A stretch of 64,000 bases of DNA from CBDFLD01 sp965249005. Its GTDB lineage: Bacteria > Acidobacteriota > UBA6911. The notes beneath the pieces were generated by a model. The model ran no database searches. It had not been told where the DNA came from and was given only the letters and a program-made list of their open reading frames with translations. Both the position numbers and the translations under genes were made by a program. The first letter of the stretch is position 1; each line of letters opens with the position of its first letter. The DNA lies in contig CBDFLD010000021.1 of assembly GCA_965249005.1 (NCBI GenBank), forward strand, positions 1-64,000. The letters are read 5' to 3'. Positions 48,251-56,927 of the stretch are shown piece after piece.

Positions 48251-49537
48251 CTAGATTCCTCCAACGAAACGGCCAGGGTTCAGTATGGCTTTGGGATCGA
48301 ATTCCTGCTTGATTCTGCGCATGATGTCCAACGCCGGTGCGTCGTATCCCCAGACATCCATGCCATTCTTTACTGCCGGAGGGACTTTTTCAACTACTGC
48401 ATGCCCGCCTGTGGAGGAGCAGTGGTTCCGGATCTTCAGCAACGCCTCCTGCACGGCCTCGGACGACGGTGATCCGGGTTCGCCTGATTCCCCGGACCAA
48501 TGATAGCGACCGTAAAGAACGTTCGTGCCCGCATGGCAAAAAATCGAGGTCTCCGCATCGAGTGCTTTACCTGCCTGCTCGATCAGCTGCGCCGTTTGGG
48601 CGACGGATTGATAGAGAACCGAGCACTTGACCCCGACCCCATGTGCGGCGCTGGTCTCCCGCGCCGATGCGACGTGATCCCAAAAGTCTTCCGATTTCCC
48701 TGTGTCCAGTACGCGAAGAAACTCACGCCGGTTGCCGGCCGACACCTTGCGTAATTGTTCTACTTGCCACTGAACGGCGGCGTCCACTTCTCCGAAGCGA
48801 ATCATCATGAGCCAAGGAGAATCGATTCGCCCCCCGTCGGGTGGGCTCGAGTTGTATGCGTTGGTGTTCCACGCCTCGATGGCATCCGGAAGCAAGTCCG
48901 ACCGGAGAAAAAGTTGCGTATCCTCCATCAAGCCTGCGATCGAATCGTAAGGGATCAGTACGGTCGCCAGGCTTTCAGAGCGCGGCTGCACCTTGAAGGT
49001 CAATACCGTCAACACTCCGAGCGTACCGAGAGAGCCTGTGTACAGTTTACACATATCGTAACCGGTGACGTTTTTGACCAACTTCCCCCCCGCCTTGCTC
49101 AGTACCCCGTCGGCATGCGCCATCTGGACCCCGATCAGCATGTCGCGGGCAGTTCCATATCGAAACCGCAACGGGCCGCTGCAATTACACGCGATGATTC
49201 CGCCCAGGGTGGCGCGATTCGGAAGGGGAGCGTCCAGCGGGAGGAACTGATTGGACTCCCGCAGTGTCTCCTGCAACTCGGCCAGCCGCGTGCCGGCCGC
49301 CACCGACACGGTCATGTTGTCCGGCTCATACTCCAGGATTCCACTCAGCCGATGGGTCAAAACCGCCATGTCTGCCGAGCGGGGAGTGTTTCCGAGGTGC
49401 AGTTGGGTTTGTCCTCCAACAGGGATTACCGACGAGTTGGACGCGTTTGCTTCCTTCAAGAGCTCGGCCAGCTCCGCCGCGGAGCCGGGCGCCCCTTGTC
49501 TTTTTACTTCAACTCCATCAATGCTGAGCGTCTGCAA
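48251..49537 (-). CDS. glcE: GlcE-like FAD-binding subunit of a glycolate/D-lactate oxidase
   Basis: An FAD-binding PCMH-type protein of about 428 residues. SSVIPVGGQTQLHLGNTPRS is the pyrophosphate-binding loop; LPNRATLGGIIACNCSGPLR, GTARDMLIGVQMAHADGV and GGKLVKNVTGYDMCKLYTG are typical of GlcE. The TTG at 49537 follows GAGG with a 6-base spacing just after the glcD stop, so I reject the longer frame to 49732 that lies within glcD. GlcE is needed for GlcD activity in E. coli. Confidence 0.9.
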   Translation of the reverse strand: MQTLSIDGVEVKRQGAPGSAAELAELLKEANASNSSVIPVGGQTQLHLGNTPRSADMAVLTHRLSGILEYEPDNMTVSVAAGTRLAELQETLRESNQFLPLDAPLPNRATLGGIIACNCSGPLRFRYGTARDMLIGVQMAHADGVLSKAGGKLVKNVTGYDMCKLYTGSLGTLGVLTVLTFKVQPRSESLATVLIPYDSIAGLMEDTQLFLRSDLLPDAIEAWNTNAYNSSPPDGGRIDSPWLMMIRFGEVDAAVQWQVEQLRKVSAGNRREFLRVLDTGKSEDFWDHVASARETSAAHGVGVKCSVLYQSVAQTAQLIEQAGKALDAETSIFCHAGTNVLYGRYHWSGESGEPGSPSSEAVQEALLKIRNHCSSTGGHAVVEKVPPAVKNGMDVWGYDAPALDIMRRIKQEFDPKAILNPGRFVGGI

Positions 49538-49545
49538 TGTGGACC

Positions 49546-50967
49546 TCAAAAAAACAGGCAGTGTCTCAATGGAAGAATCTTCCCCGGATTGCAAAGATCT
49601 TCCGGATTGAATACCGTTCGCAACTTCTTCATGGTCTGCAGGTCCGTCTCGGAGAACAGCAAGTCCATTTGCTCGTTCTTTTCGCTCCCGATGCCGTGTT
49701 CCCCGGTGAGGGTGCCCCCGACATTGAGACAAACCTGGAGCATTTCCTCTGCCGCCTCCAGAATCTTCTCTTCTTCTCCCGATTGGCTCCGATCAAAGAG
49801 CATGACGGGGTGAAGGTTGCCATCTCCCGCGTGAGAGATGCACATCAGCCGGATGCTGTGGCGGTCGGCAATGTCGTAGAGCTGCACGACAACATCGCTG
49901 AGACGGTTTCGAGGCACCACCACATCTTGAAGATACAGATCGCGGGTGATTCGACCCGCGGCACCGAAGGCCTGCTTTCGGCACTTCCAGATCTTCTCTC
50001 GTTCCTCGTCATTCTTCGCGACTCGGAGTTCGCCGCAGCTGTGCTCCCCGCAGATCCGCCGAATTTGCTCCGATTGAGGGTCCAATGCGGCCGATAGTCC
50101 GTCGAGCTCGATGATCAGGATGGCCCCGGCATCCACGGGCAGTCCGACCCGGTTCGGTGAAGCCTCCACCATCTGTATGCTTCGCTGATCTATCATCTCC
50201 AGCGCAGCGGGAATGATCCCACCGGCAATGATGGACGAAACGGCGTCGCAAGCATCCTTTATGGTCGGGAATGCGGCCAGCATGGTTTTGACCGCCTGTG
50301 GCAGGTGAGTCAGCTTCAAGACTGCCTCTGTGGCGATACCGAGCGTTCCCTCCGAACCGACAAATACCCCGACCAGATCATACCCGGGACAATCAGAGCT
50401 GCGGCTTCCGAACCGAACGATCTCACTGGAGGGAAGCACGACCTCCAATCCAACAACGTGGTTGGTCGTCATCCCATACTTCAGGCAATGGGGGCCGCCT
50501 GCGTTCTCGGCCAAGTTTCCTCCTACGCTGCTTACCATTTGACTCGAGGGATCGGGGGCAAAATAGTATCCATGCGGCGAAGTGGCGCGAGAGAGCTCCA
50601 CGTTGATAACACCAGGTTCGGCCAGCGCTTGACGGTTTTGCAGGTCGATATCACGGATCATCTTCATCTTTGAGACCGATACAACGAAACCTCCGTAGCG
50701 GGGAAGCGCGCCTCCACTCAAGCCGGTTCCGGAACCGCGAGGGACGAAAGGTATCCCCCTCTCCCGCGCGACGCGGATCACCTGGGCGATCTCCTCACTG
50801 TCGGAGACAAGCAGCACCACTTCAGGCGTATGACGATGAAAAGTCCAGCTATCGCATTCGTAGGCCAGGGTCTGTTCCGGCTCCGAGAGTACGTTTGCTT
50901 CCCCCACAAGAGCCCTGAGTTCCTCCAGTACGGACAGTCCGATCTTCCCATTCGTGGTCGCCGGCAA
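49546..50967 (-). CDS. glcD: GlcD-like FAD-linked 2-hydroxyacid (glycolate/D-lactate) oxidase
   Basis: The catalytic flavoprotein, about 473 residues. The FAD-binding half shows PFVPRGSGTGLSGGALPRYG, SSVGGNLAENAGGPHCLKYG and VGVFVGSEGTLGIATEAVLK. The C-terminal cap shows CISHAGDGNLHPVMLFD, GTLTGEHGIGSEKN and VFNPEDLCNPGKILP. The family oxidises glycolate or D-lactate. I favour the TTG at 50967, preceded at 5 bases by AAAGGAGG (50973-50980); the ATG at 50985 has no ribosome site. It is first of the minus-strand run ending in lysA. The substrate is open: the murQ neighbour favours D-lactate. Confidence 0.92.
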   Translation of the reverse strand: MPATTNGKIGLSVLEELRALVGEANVLSEPEQTLAYECDSWTFHRHTPEVVLLVSDSEEIAQVIRVARERGIPFVPRGSGTGLSGGALPRYGGFVVSVSKMKMIRDIDLQNRQALAEPGVINVELSRATSPHGYYFAPDPSSQMVSSVGGNLAENAGGPHCLKYGMTTNHVVGLEVVLPSSEIVRFGSRSSDCPGYDLVGVFVGSEGTLGIATEAVLKLTHLPQAVKTMLAAFPTIKDACDAVSSIIAGGIIPAALEMIDQRSIQMVEASPNRVGLPVDAGAILIIELDGLSAALDPQSEQIRRICGEHSCGELRVAKNDEEREKIWKCRKQAFGAAGRITRDLYLQDVVVPRNRLSDVVVQLYDIADRHSIRLMCISHAGDGNLHPVMLFDRSQSGEEEKILEAAEEMLQVCLNVGGTLTGEHGIGSEKNEQMDLLFSETDLQTMKKLRTVFNPEDLCNPGKILPLRHCLFF

Positions 50968-50985
50968 ATAACCCTCCTTTATCAT

Positions 50986-51184
50986 TACGATGATGCCATT
51001 ATAGCATCGGAATGGAAACTGATGGGTTCCTCCTCTGACTGTTGAGGTATAATTCCTGCTCGGGGAGCCCAAAACGATGTCCCGTGGACGGATGGGTGCG
51101 AGTGTTTTGGAGAGCCAACGCCGAAAGCGGATGGCGGTGAGCGGAAAGCGGACAAAGTCGCAAGCCCTGGTACAACGAAAGTAA
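50986..51184. promoter_or_regulatory. Divergent control region between glcD and namZ
   Basis: Minus strand: TATAAT at 51003-50998, which would start transcripts near 50990, a few bases before glcD. Plus strand: TATAAT at 51048-51053, about 130 bases before namZ. Neither has a convincing -35 box, which may mean activator control. Shared control of the two arms of the salvage locus is an inference. Confidence 0.4.
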
Positions 51185-52432
51185 ATGACTCTCAAGGTAC
51201 GTTGGTTCTTCGCCTATTTCATCCTCGGGGTCTTGCCCAGTGGTTACGGTGGTCCCCTTGCAAGTCCTCTCCCGAGAGTGCTGAACGGGATCGACGTCTT
51301 GAGAGCGGAGCACTTCAGCGCCTTGGCCGGAAAGCGCGTGGGTCTGGTAACCAATCATACAGGAGTGGCGGCGGACGGCACCTCCTCGATTGAGCTGTTG
51401 CGCCGCGCCAGGGACTGCCAGTTGGTCGCTCTTTTCAGTCCCGAACACGGAATCCGAGGCAGCCAAGAAGGGGCTGTGGGGTCTACGATCGACAAGAAAA
51501 CCGGCATTCCCGTCTACAGCCTGTATGAGGGGAACCGACGACCGAGCCTCGAGATTCTACGCCGGCTCGATGTCTTGGTTTATGATATCCAAGACGTGGG
51601 GGCCAGGTTCTACACGTACCCAACAACACTGGCCTATTGCATGGAGGAAGCCGCCAGGGTCGGGATTCCTGTTTTCATACTGGATCGCCCCAATCCGCTG
51701 GGTGGTCTCATCGTTGAGGGTCCAATGCTGGATGCCGACAAGACCTCCTTCATTGGATACATTCCCCTGCCCGTACGTCATGGAATGACGGTAGGGGAGT
51801 TGGCTCGCTACTACAATCGCGAGAACAAGATTGGCACGGACCTCAGGGTCATCGAGATGCAGGGGTGGCGCCGGGAATTCTACTACGACCAAACAGGGCA
51901 ACGTTGGATAAGTCCTTCTCCCAACCTCCGCAGTCTTCTCTCGGCGCTGCTTTATCCGGGCGTTTGTCTGCTGGAGGCATCCAATGTCTCGGTCGGTCGC
52001 GGCACTGAACGCCCTTTCGAAATCATCGGGGCCCCCTGGATCGAGCCGGTTTCCTTGGCTTCTGCCCTCAATGATGCCCGGGTTCCGGGGGTTCGTTTTG
52101 TTCCGCAGAACTACACTCCAACGGCGAGTACGCACCGGGGCGCCGAGTGTGGAGGGATTTCGATTCTTCTGACCGATAGGAATCGGTTTAGTCCCTTGCT
52201 GACAGGGCTTACCCTGGTCTCGGTCCTGTACCGGCAGTATTCCGATCAGTTTGCAATCGACAAGGTCTTGCGCATCCTAGGCAACGCCAATGCTTTGAAA
52301 GCACTCAAGAGTGGCGAGTCCCCCGAAAGCGTCCTTCGGAATGCGAATCTTGAAATGGATGGTTTTCGAACCAAACGCGAGAAGGCGCTGATATATCGCG
52401 AGTATACAATCCCAGGGAGGAGAAACCTATGA
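51185..52432 (+). CDS. namZ: NamZ-type exo-beta-N-acetylmuramidase (DUF1343)
   Basis: A 415-residue exported protein: a signal segment (RWFFAYFILGVLPSGYGG), then the DUF1343 fold with RVGLVTNHTGVAADGTSS, LFSPEHGIRGSQEGAVG, LVYDIQDVGARFYTYPTTL, PVFILDRPNPLGGLIVEGP and ISPSPNLRSL. The family founder YbbC/NamZ of Bacillus releases MurNAc from the non-reducing ends of peptidoglycan fragments. It is placed back-to-back with the glcDEF-murQ-nagA-lysA run, so extracytoplasmic release would feed the cytoplasmic pathway. The next gene overlaps it by four bases. Confidence 0.88.
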   Translation: MTLKVRWFFAYFILGVLPSGYGGPLASPLPRVLNGIDVLRAEHFSALAGKRVGLVTNHTGVAADGTSSIELLRRARDCQLVALFSPEHGIRGSQEGAVGSTIDKKTGIPVYSLYEGNRRPSLEILRRLDVLVYDIQDVGARFYTYPTTLAYCMEEAARVGIPVFILDRPNPLGGLIVEGPMLDADKTSFIGYIPLPVRHGMTVGELARYYNRENKIGTDLRVIEMQGWRREFYYDQTGQRWISPSPNLRSLLSALLYPGVCLLEASNVSVGRGTERPFEIIGAPWIEPVSLASALNDARVPGVRFVPQNYTPTASTHRGAECGGISILLTDRNRFSPLLTGLTLVSVLYRQYSDQFAIDKVLRILGNANALKALKSGESPESVLRNANLEMDGFRTKREKALIYREYTIPGRRNL

Positions 52433-53307
52433 CTCCGCCGACACGCAGGAGAAAACGGGAAGAAATCAAGGTCACGATTGGGCGGTTTCGAAAGCTCTCC
52501 GACTACACCAGCTGTGTCGATATCCAGCGAGAGGTCTGGCGTTTCGATGATGTCGACATCGTACCGATTCCGATGCTCTTGGCGACAGACCAATACGGTG
52601 GGATCGTCTTTGGTGCCTTCAACAGTCTGGGTGAGATGATTGGTTTTGCATACAGCATGCTGGGGCAGAAGAAGAACGAGCTCATGCAGCACTCCCATAT
52701 GCTGGCGGTCCGGAGCGCCTATCGGAACTTCAACGTCGGATATCGCCTGAAGCTCGCCCAGAGGAAAGAAACATTGAAGCGCAAGATCCGGGTGATCACC
52801 TGGACGTTTGATCCGCTTCAGCCTTCGAACGCGTACTTTAATCTGGGAAAGCTAGGCGTGTGGGCCAACAACTATGAAGAGAACTTCTATGGGGAGTCTA
52901 CCAGCAGCGTACACGGAGGACTTCCGACCGATCGTCTGGTCGCCCGATGGGATATTGGAACAAAGCACGTGGAGAAGAGAATCGGCGACGGCCCACCGCG
53001 GCACGACCTGCGAAAGGAACTTCGCAAATATACAGTGATCAATACGCTGAAAGACGTGGCGCCGGGAATGGCGACGTCGTCGCCGGCCAAGCTAAATTGC
53101 ACCGCGGCGGAGTTCTTGTTTGAAATTCCCTACAATCTTCCGGACATCAGAAGCCGCAACCTTGGCGTTGCTCTGGAGTGGCAGGGGAAGATGAGGCAAG
53201 TTTTCCGCAATTACTTCAAAAAGGGATACGCCGCGACTGATTTTTGGGTTGCCGAGGACGAAGGTCACCTGAGAGCTTTCTACTTCTTGGAAAAGAAGAA
53301 GAAGTGA
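52429..53307 (+). CDS. GNAT-superfamily protein (COG3375-like)
   Basis: A 292-residue soluble protein. YTSCVDIQREVWRF at the start and LGEMIGFAYSMLG, HSHMLAVRSAYRNFNVGYRL and VITWTFDPLQPSNAYFNLGK fit the predicted GNAT acetyltransferases of COG3375. A second basic half ends FYFLEKKKK. The ATG overlaps the namZ stop (ATGA), so the two are translationally coupled and likely functionally linked. The acyl acceptor is unknown; an amino sugar, muropeptide or amino acid is possible. Confidence 0.75.
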   Translation: MTPPTRRRKREEIKVTIGRFRKLSDYTSCVDIQREVWRFDDVDIVPIPMLLATDQYGGIVFGAFNSLGEMIGFAYSMLGQKKNELMQHSHMLAVRSAYRNFNVGYRLKLAQRKETLKRKIRVITWTFDPLQPSNAYFNLGKLGVWANNYEENFYGESTSSVHGGLPTDRLVARWDIGTKHVEKRIGDGPPRHDLRKELRKYTVINTLKDVAPGMATSSPAKLNCTAAEFLFEIPYNLPDIRSRNLGVALEWQGKMRQVFRNYFKKGYAATDFWVAEDEGHLRAFYFLEKKKK

Positions 53308-53901
53308 GGACGCGGCATCTCATATTTTCTCCCCTTGGCTTTTGACAACGCTGGCGGTGTTGCGGGGCTGGACAAGGCTCTTGACAGCCAGATCGCGAAC
53401 AATCACATGGGGTGATTTCCTTGATTGCTGATCGCCGCCCCGCGCAGGAGGTTTCCATGCTCATGGGATCGAAAGATGGATTTCGGAGTCGTTCGGTCCG
53501 TTGGATGCTCCTTGTCGTATTGGTCCTCTCGAGCCGCTGGGCCCTGGCTGATGGGTTGACCATCTTGCCGCAGGTGGTCACGGGTGGCGGATACATCTCG
53601 ATCATTACAATCGTGAACGCGAATTTCAAATCAGCGGCGACCGGGACCATTTCATTTTTCAACCAGGACGGCACTCCGCGAACGATCGAGTTCGAAGGAC
53701 GGGCCCCGGCCACAAGCTTTGAGGTCCCAGTTCCTTCCGGAGGAACGGTCGTGCTTCGAACCACGCCCGGCGGTGACACGATTGTGGTTGGGATGGCCAA
53801 GCTTGTTTCCGATTTCCCGCTCGGGGGCGTGCTTCGCTTCACCTTCGAGGGGAATCAGGTAGGTGTTCTCAACGCCCGCCTGGCGAAGAACGCAACCCTA
53901 G

Positions 53902-55755
53902 TCCCAAAATAAGCGAGGTATGAGCTCGCTCGGAGAATCGTTTGCCTTTTCCGAATATCTCGTGGATTTCAGCTCCTTGTGCGTAACAGGGAAAGCAAAG
54001 AGAAACACAAGAGACAAACCTTCCATTGGTTGTCTGGATCACTTGATCTTGTTTGTCTCTGTTATGCCCTTCCTTTCGCCCGCCACTCTTGCTCCGCCGG
54101 GGGTACGGGCTCACCCGCCGGCGAGGCGCCTTCAAGTAAACCTGAGTTGCCTGATATAGTCGAACGTCGCCAAAAAGGTTTCGAGATGCTTGCTATAGGC
54201 CAATATCCTGTAAACGAGGCGACGACCGGTTCTTACAATCTGACAGGGTATTTGCACAAAGTTCACCAGGAAGCGTTTGAACTCCATCCTCAAGATATCA
54301 CGACGTACTGTCGGCGCCTGCGTCACCAGGCCATACCAGGCCTTCAGATTCCACGCCAGCGATGCGATGACCATGTAGGCCCAGTTCGATACCAGACTGT
54401 CCGAAGGCATCCTCAAGGCGTTCACTCCACTCTTGAGCTGACCGATGACGTTTTCCTGGTTGCAGCGATCGTTGGCAAAAAGGACCACTTCTCCCATCGT
54501 CATCTCCCGATCGTTGGTGATGTAGAAGAAGTACCGGACCTCATCAAACAGCCGGTGCTCCCCCTTTTCGATCGTGAGGTTCTTCCGAACCACAACCATG
54601 CGATAGGTTTTCTTACAGTGTCCGGGACGATAGTCAAACTCGGCGACCTGCTCGCTCTGCAGGCGGATGTTCTTGAATTCTCTCTCCTTGATTACTTGTT
54701 CTTTGACGTTTTCCGGACGGCGCCGTTCTTCGCTCTTGACCTCATAACGAGGAGGCCGCTCGAGCGGTTTCCATTGTCTCTCCGGCAGGGCATCGGCCAT
54801 CCCGACCAGGTTCGGCTTGGCGTCATAACCAAAGACAAAACCAACCCGCTCGTCCCAGCGATCGAAGTTTCTCGTCAGCGAGAAATCCGTGTCGCCCCGA
54901 AGCCAGACCTTCGTAAACACCGACGACACCAGATCGATTGCCCGGTCCATCCACTCGGCCGCTCCGTCGGAAGAGGGACGGTTGCCCGGCCGATTCATCA
55001 GATAGAGGACCTCATTCGTATTGGCCAAGGTCACGATCAACGGTGCGTAACCCCAGATCCCGTTGTAGGCAATGTCCATTCCTTCCTTGCATTCCCCCAA
55101 GGTTCCGGCGACGGTCCCGTCCACGTCGATGATGGCCTCCTTCCGGAAGGAAGCATCCTGCAACTTCCACACCTTGGTTCGGGTTTCATTGATGGTTTCC
55201 TGAAGTCCGAAGATCCAATCCTCATCGAAACGACGGAGGAAATCTCCAGCCGTCGTGGGATCCGGAATCCTCTCGGCTCCCAGTCCGTTCATGTAGGTCT
55301 CATCCTGGCGCAACCGCTCGATATCTTCGAGACAGGTTCCACCCGACAAGACGTTGTATGCGATGTTCAGTACATGATCGGATTCCCAGTAAGGAAAGTG
55401 GTACTTGAGCAAAACGATGTTTCTGTTGATATCTTTGTCCAATCCAAGCTTACACACGAGCTTGTGAATGGCTCCGATACCACCAGATCCGATGGCGCGC
55501 GTTCTCTCGGCGATCTCGTAGTAGGTGTTGGAGTCCTTGAACATAGGATCGGACCGGTCCTCAAACTGATTTCTTTCCAACCGGCGTGTAAGATTTTGCT
55601 TGTCTCGGAGGAGGATTCTGTGGTTTCTTTTATTCACCTGGAATGTGCTCCTTTCGGGATGTCTTGTAAATATATCAAACGCATTTTATCCCGTAACGGC
55701 GCACGTTCCAGGGCTTTTCTTCCTCCTCATGCAAAAAATCACGCTGGACTAAGGC
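53902..55755 (-). mobile_element. IS1380-type element, copy C, 1854 bp
   Basis: A complete element, flanked by CTAG at 53898-53901 and 55756-55759, of the same length and almost the same sequence as copy B. One visible difference lies in the left tail (CGGAGAATCG here, CGGAAAATCG in copy B). It is inserted within a secreted-protein gene and oriented against it. Confidence 0.9.
54132..55637 (-). CDS. IS1380 family transposase (copy C)
   Basis: A 501-residue protein identical in translation to copy B, with the GGTCLEDIERLR family block and the same DDE candidates (IIDVDGTVAG, RGDTDFSLT, ENVIGQLKSG). It has a GTG start at 55637. The intact frame in two copies suggests functional transposase. 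The 600-residue frame on the plus strand across it is a shadow. Confidence 0.93.
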   Translation of the reverse strand: MNKRNHRILLRDKQNLTRRLERNQFEDRSDPMFKDSNTYYEIAERTRAIGSGGIGAIHKLVCKLGLDKDINRNIVLLKYHFPYWESDHVLNIAYNVLSGGTCLEDIERLRQDETYMNGLGAERIPDPTTAGDFLRRFDEDWIFGLQETINETRTKVWKLQDASFRKEAIIDVDGTVAGTLGECKEGMDIAYNGIWGYAPLIVTLANTNEVLYLMNRPGNRPSSDGAAEWMDRAIDLVSSVFTKVWLRGDTDFSLTRNFDRWDERVGFVFGYDAKPNLVGMADALPERQWKPLERPPRYEVKSEERRRPENVKEQVIKEREFKNIRLQSEQVAEFDYRPGHCKKTYRMVVVRKNLTIEKGEHRLFDEVRYFFYITNDREMTMGEVVLFANDRCNQENVIGQLKSGVNALRMPSDSLVSNWAYMVIASLAWNLKAWYGLVTQAPTVRRDILRMEFKRFLVNFVQIPCQIVRTGRRLVYRILAYSKHLETFLATFDYIRQLRFT

Positions 55756-56573
55756 CTAGTGATCAACACCAGCAATGGTAACGATACGGGAATTGCCATT
55801 GCGAACCCGGGCGAAGGCTCGATCAACCTCCGCCTGACGCACGTGGACAAGGATGGAAACGATCTCGAGACTCTGGACCCACCGGAGTTGAATCCCTTGC
55901 CAAGCTGCGGGCAGATCGCGAAGTTTGTCACGCAATTCGGTTTTACGAATATCACCGATCAGTCCGACGGCTCCGTAAAGATTCAGGTCATCGGGGACGG
56001 GGATTTCAGTGCTTTCCCACTACTGCTGAGGAATGGGATTCTAGCTTCGACGGCGCTCGTTCGGGGCACATCGCGCAAGATGAGCTTGATCGAGTTCAAT
56101 CAAAGCTATGCGGGAGTTTGGAACAACCTTACCTTTCTCAGCCAGGGTGGTGCCAGCCTGACTCTATCAGTCGACCTTGCGACCCGCCTGGCTGTGATCA
56201 ATCTAGCCATGACCGGAAACGTGTTCGGGTCGGATGCGGCTGGAAAACAGACGACGCTCTACGGAGCTTTCAGTCTCGCGGGGTTCACAGCGACGGGGAC
56301 CTCCCCGATATTCGGGGACTGCACGCTGACCATCATGACGAACGGGAACTGGACGTTTTCCGCGAATTCGGTGCCGGATCCGACCATCAATACGTTCGGC
56401 ATGGAAGGCAATGCGTCACCGGACAAGATCACCGGATCCTACACGGTTGGCTTTCCCTCTGGAGGGAGCGCCAACGGAACGCTGGACATGACCATCGTCA
56501 CCGTACTGGCTCCGTGACCGTATTGCGGTAGAGGCGGTGGTTGGACGTCCCAATTCTGCCTCGGACAGAACGC

Positions 56574-56876
56574 TCAGAGAACAACTTCGAACCCCTCGAA
56601 GTTAGGAGGCCCGAGGTACGTTCCCTCTGGCGCCCGCCCCTTGGCATGGGCTTTTCGGAATGACTCGGAGTTCGTCCACGCTTCGAAGGCCTTATGTGAC
56701 TCCCAGATAGAGTGCGAGGCGTAAAGCGTCGCCTTGTCATCTGACGGTCCTCGGAGCAGGTGAAAGTCCTGAAATCCAGGAACTTCTTCGAGGTACGAAT
56801 CTCTCCGGCTCCAGATCTCCTCGAAGTCCTTTTCTCTGCCGATGGCAACACGAAATCGATTCATTGCAATGTACAT
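56574..56876 (-). CDS. Antibiotic-biosynthesis-monooxygenase (ABM/HmoA-like) domain protein
   Basis: A 100-residue single-domain protein: MYIAMNRFRVAIGREKDFEE, then SYLEEVPGFQDFHLLRG, ASHSIWESHKAFEAWTNSES and FRKAHA. This is the ABM dimeric ferredoxin-like fold shared with IsdG/HmoA heme-degrading enzymes; the early Asn, the Trp in the IWES segment and the His in RKAHA match the heme-oxygenase branch. Heme degradation is plausible but not proven. It lies 51 bp downstream of the quinoprotein gene on the same strand. Confidence 0.8.
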   Translation of the reverse strand: MYIAMNRFRVAIGREKDFEEIWSRRDSYLEEVPGFQDFHLLRGPSDDKATLYASHSIWESHKAFEAWTNSESFRKAHAKGRAPEGTYLGPPNFEGFEVVL

Positions 56877-56927
56877 GGCCTAAGGATACGGGGGATCGGA
56901 ATCCCGGGCCAGGGAAATCGATTCGAT

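Larger units (their letters stand above)
53457..56517 (+). pseudogene. Secreted protein gene of unknown function, split by IS copy C
   Basis: The 5' part begins at ATG 53457 with CAGGAGG upstream. It has a signal peptide (WMLLVVLVLSSRWALA) and beta-rich sequence (GLTILPQVVTGGGYISIITI) up to AKNATL and CTAG at 53898-53901. After the element the frame goes on from CTAG 55756-55759 with VINTSNGNDTGIAIANPGEG to VTVLAP and a stop at 56517. Joining through one CTAG gives NATLVINTSN in frame and an otherwise intact protein of roughly 400 residues. The fold looks like surface beta-sandwich repeats; I do not recognise a function. Confidence 0.82.

Noticed and set aside
48755..49813. 352-residue plus-strand frame opposite glcE and glcD
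   Set aside because: The minus-strand frames show full GlcE and GlcD motifs; the plus-strand translation has none.
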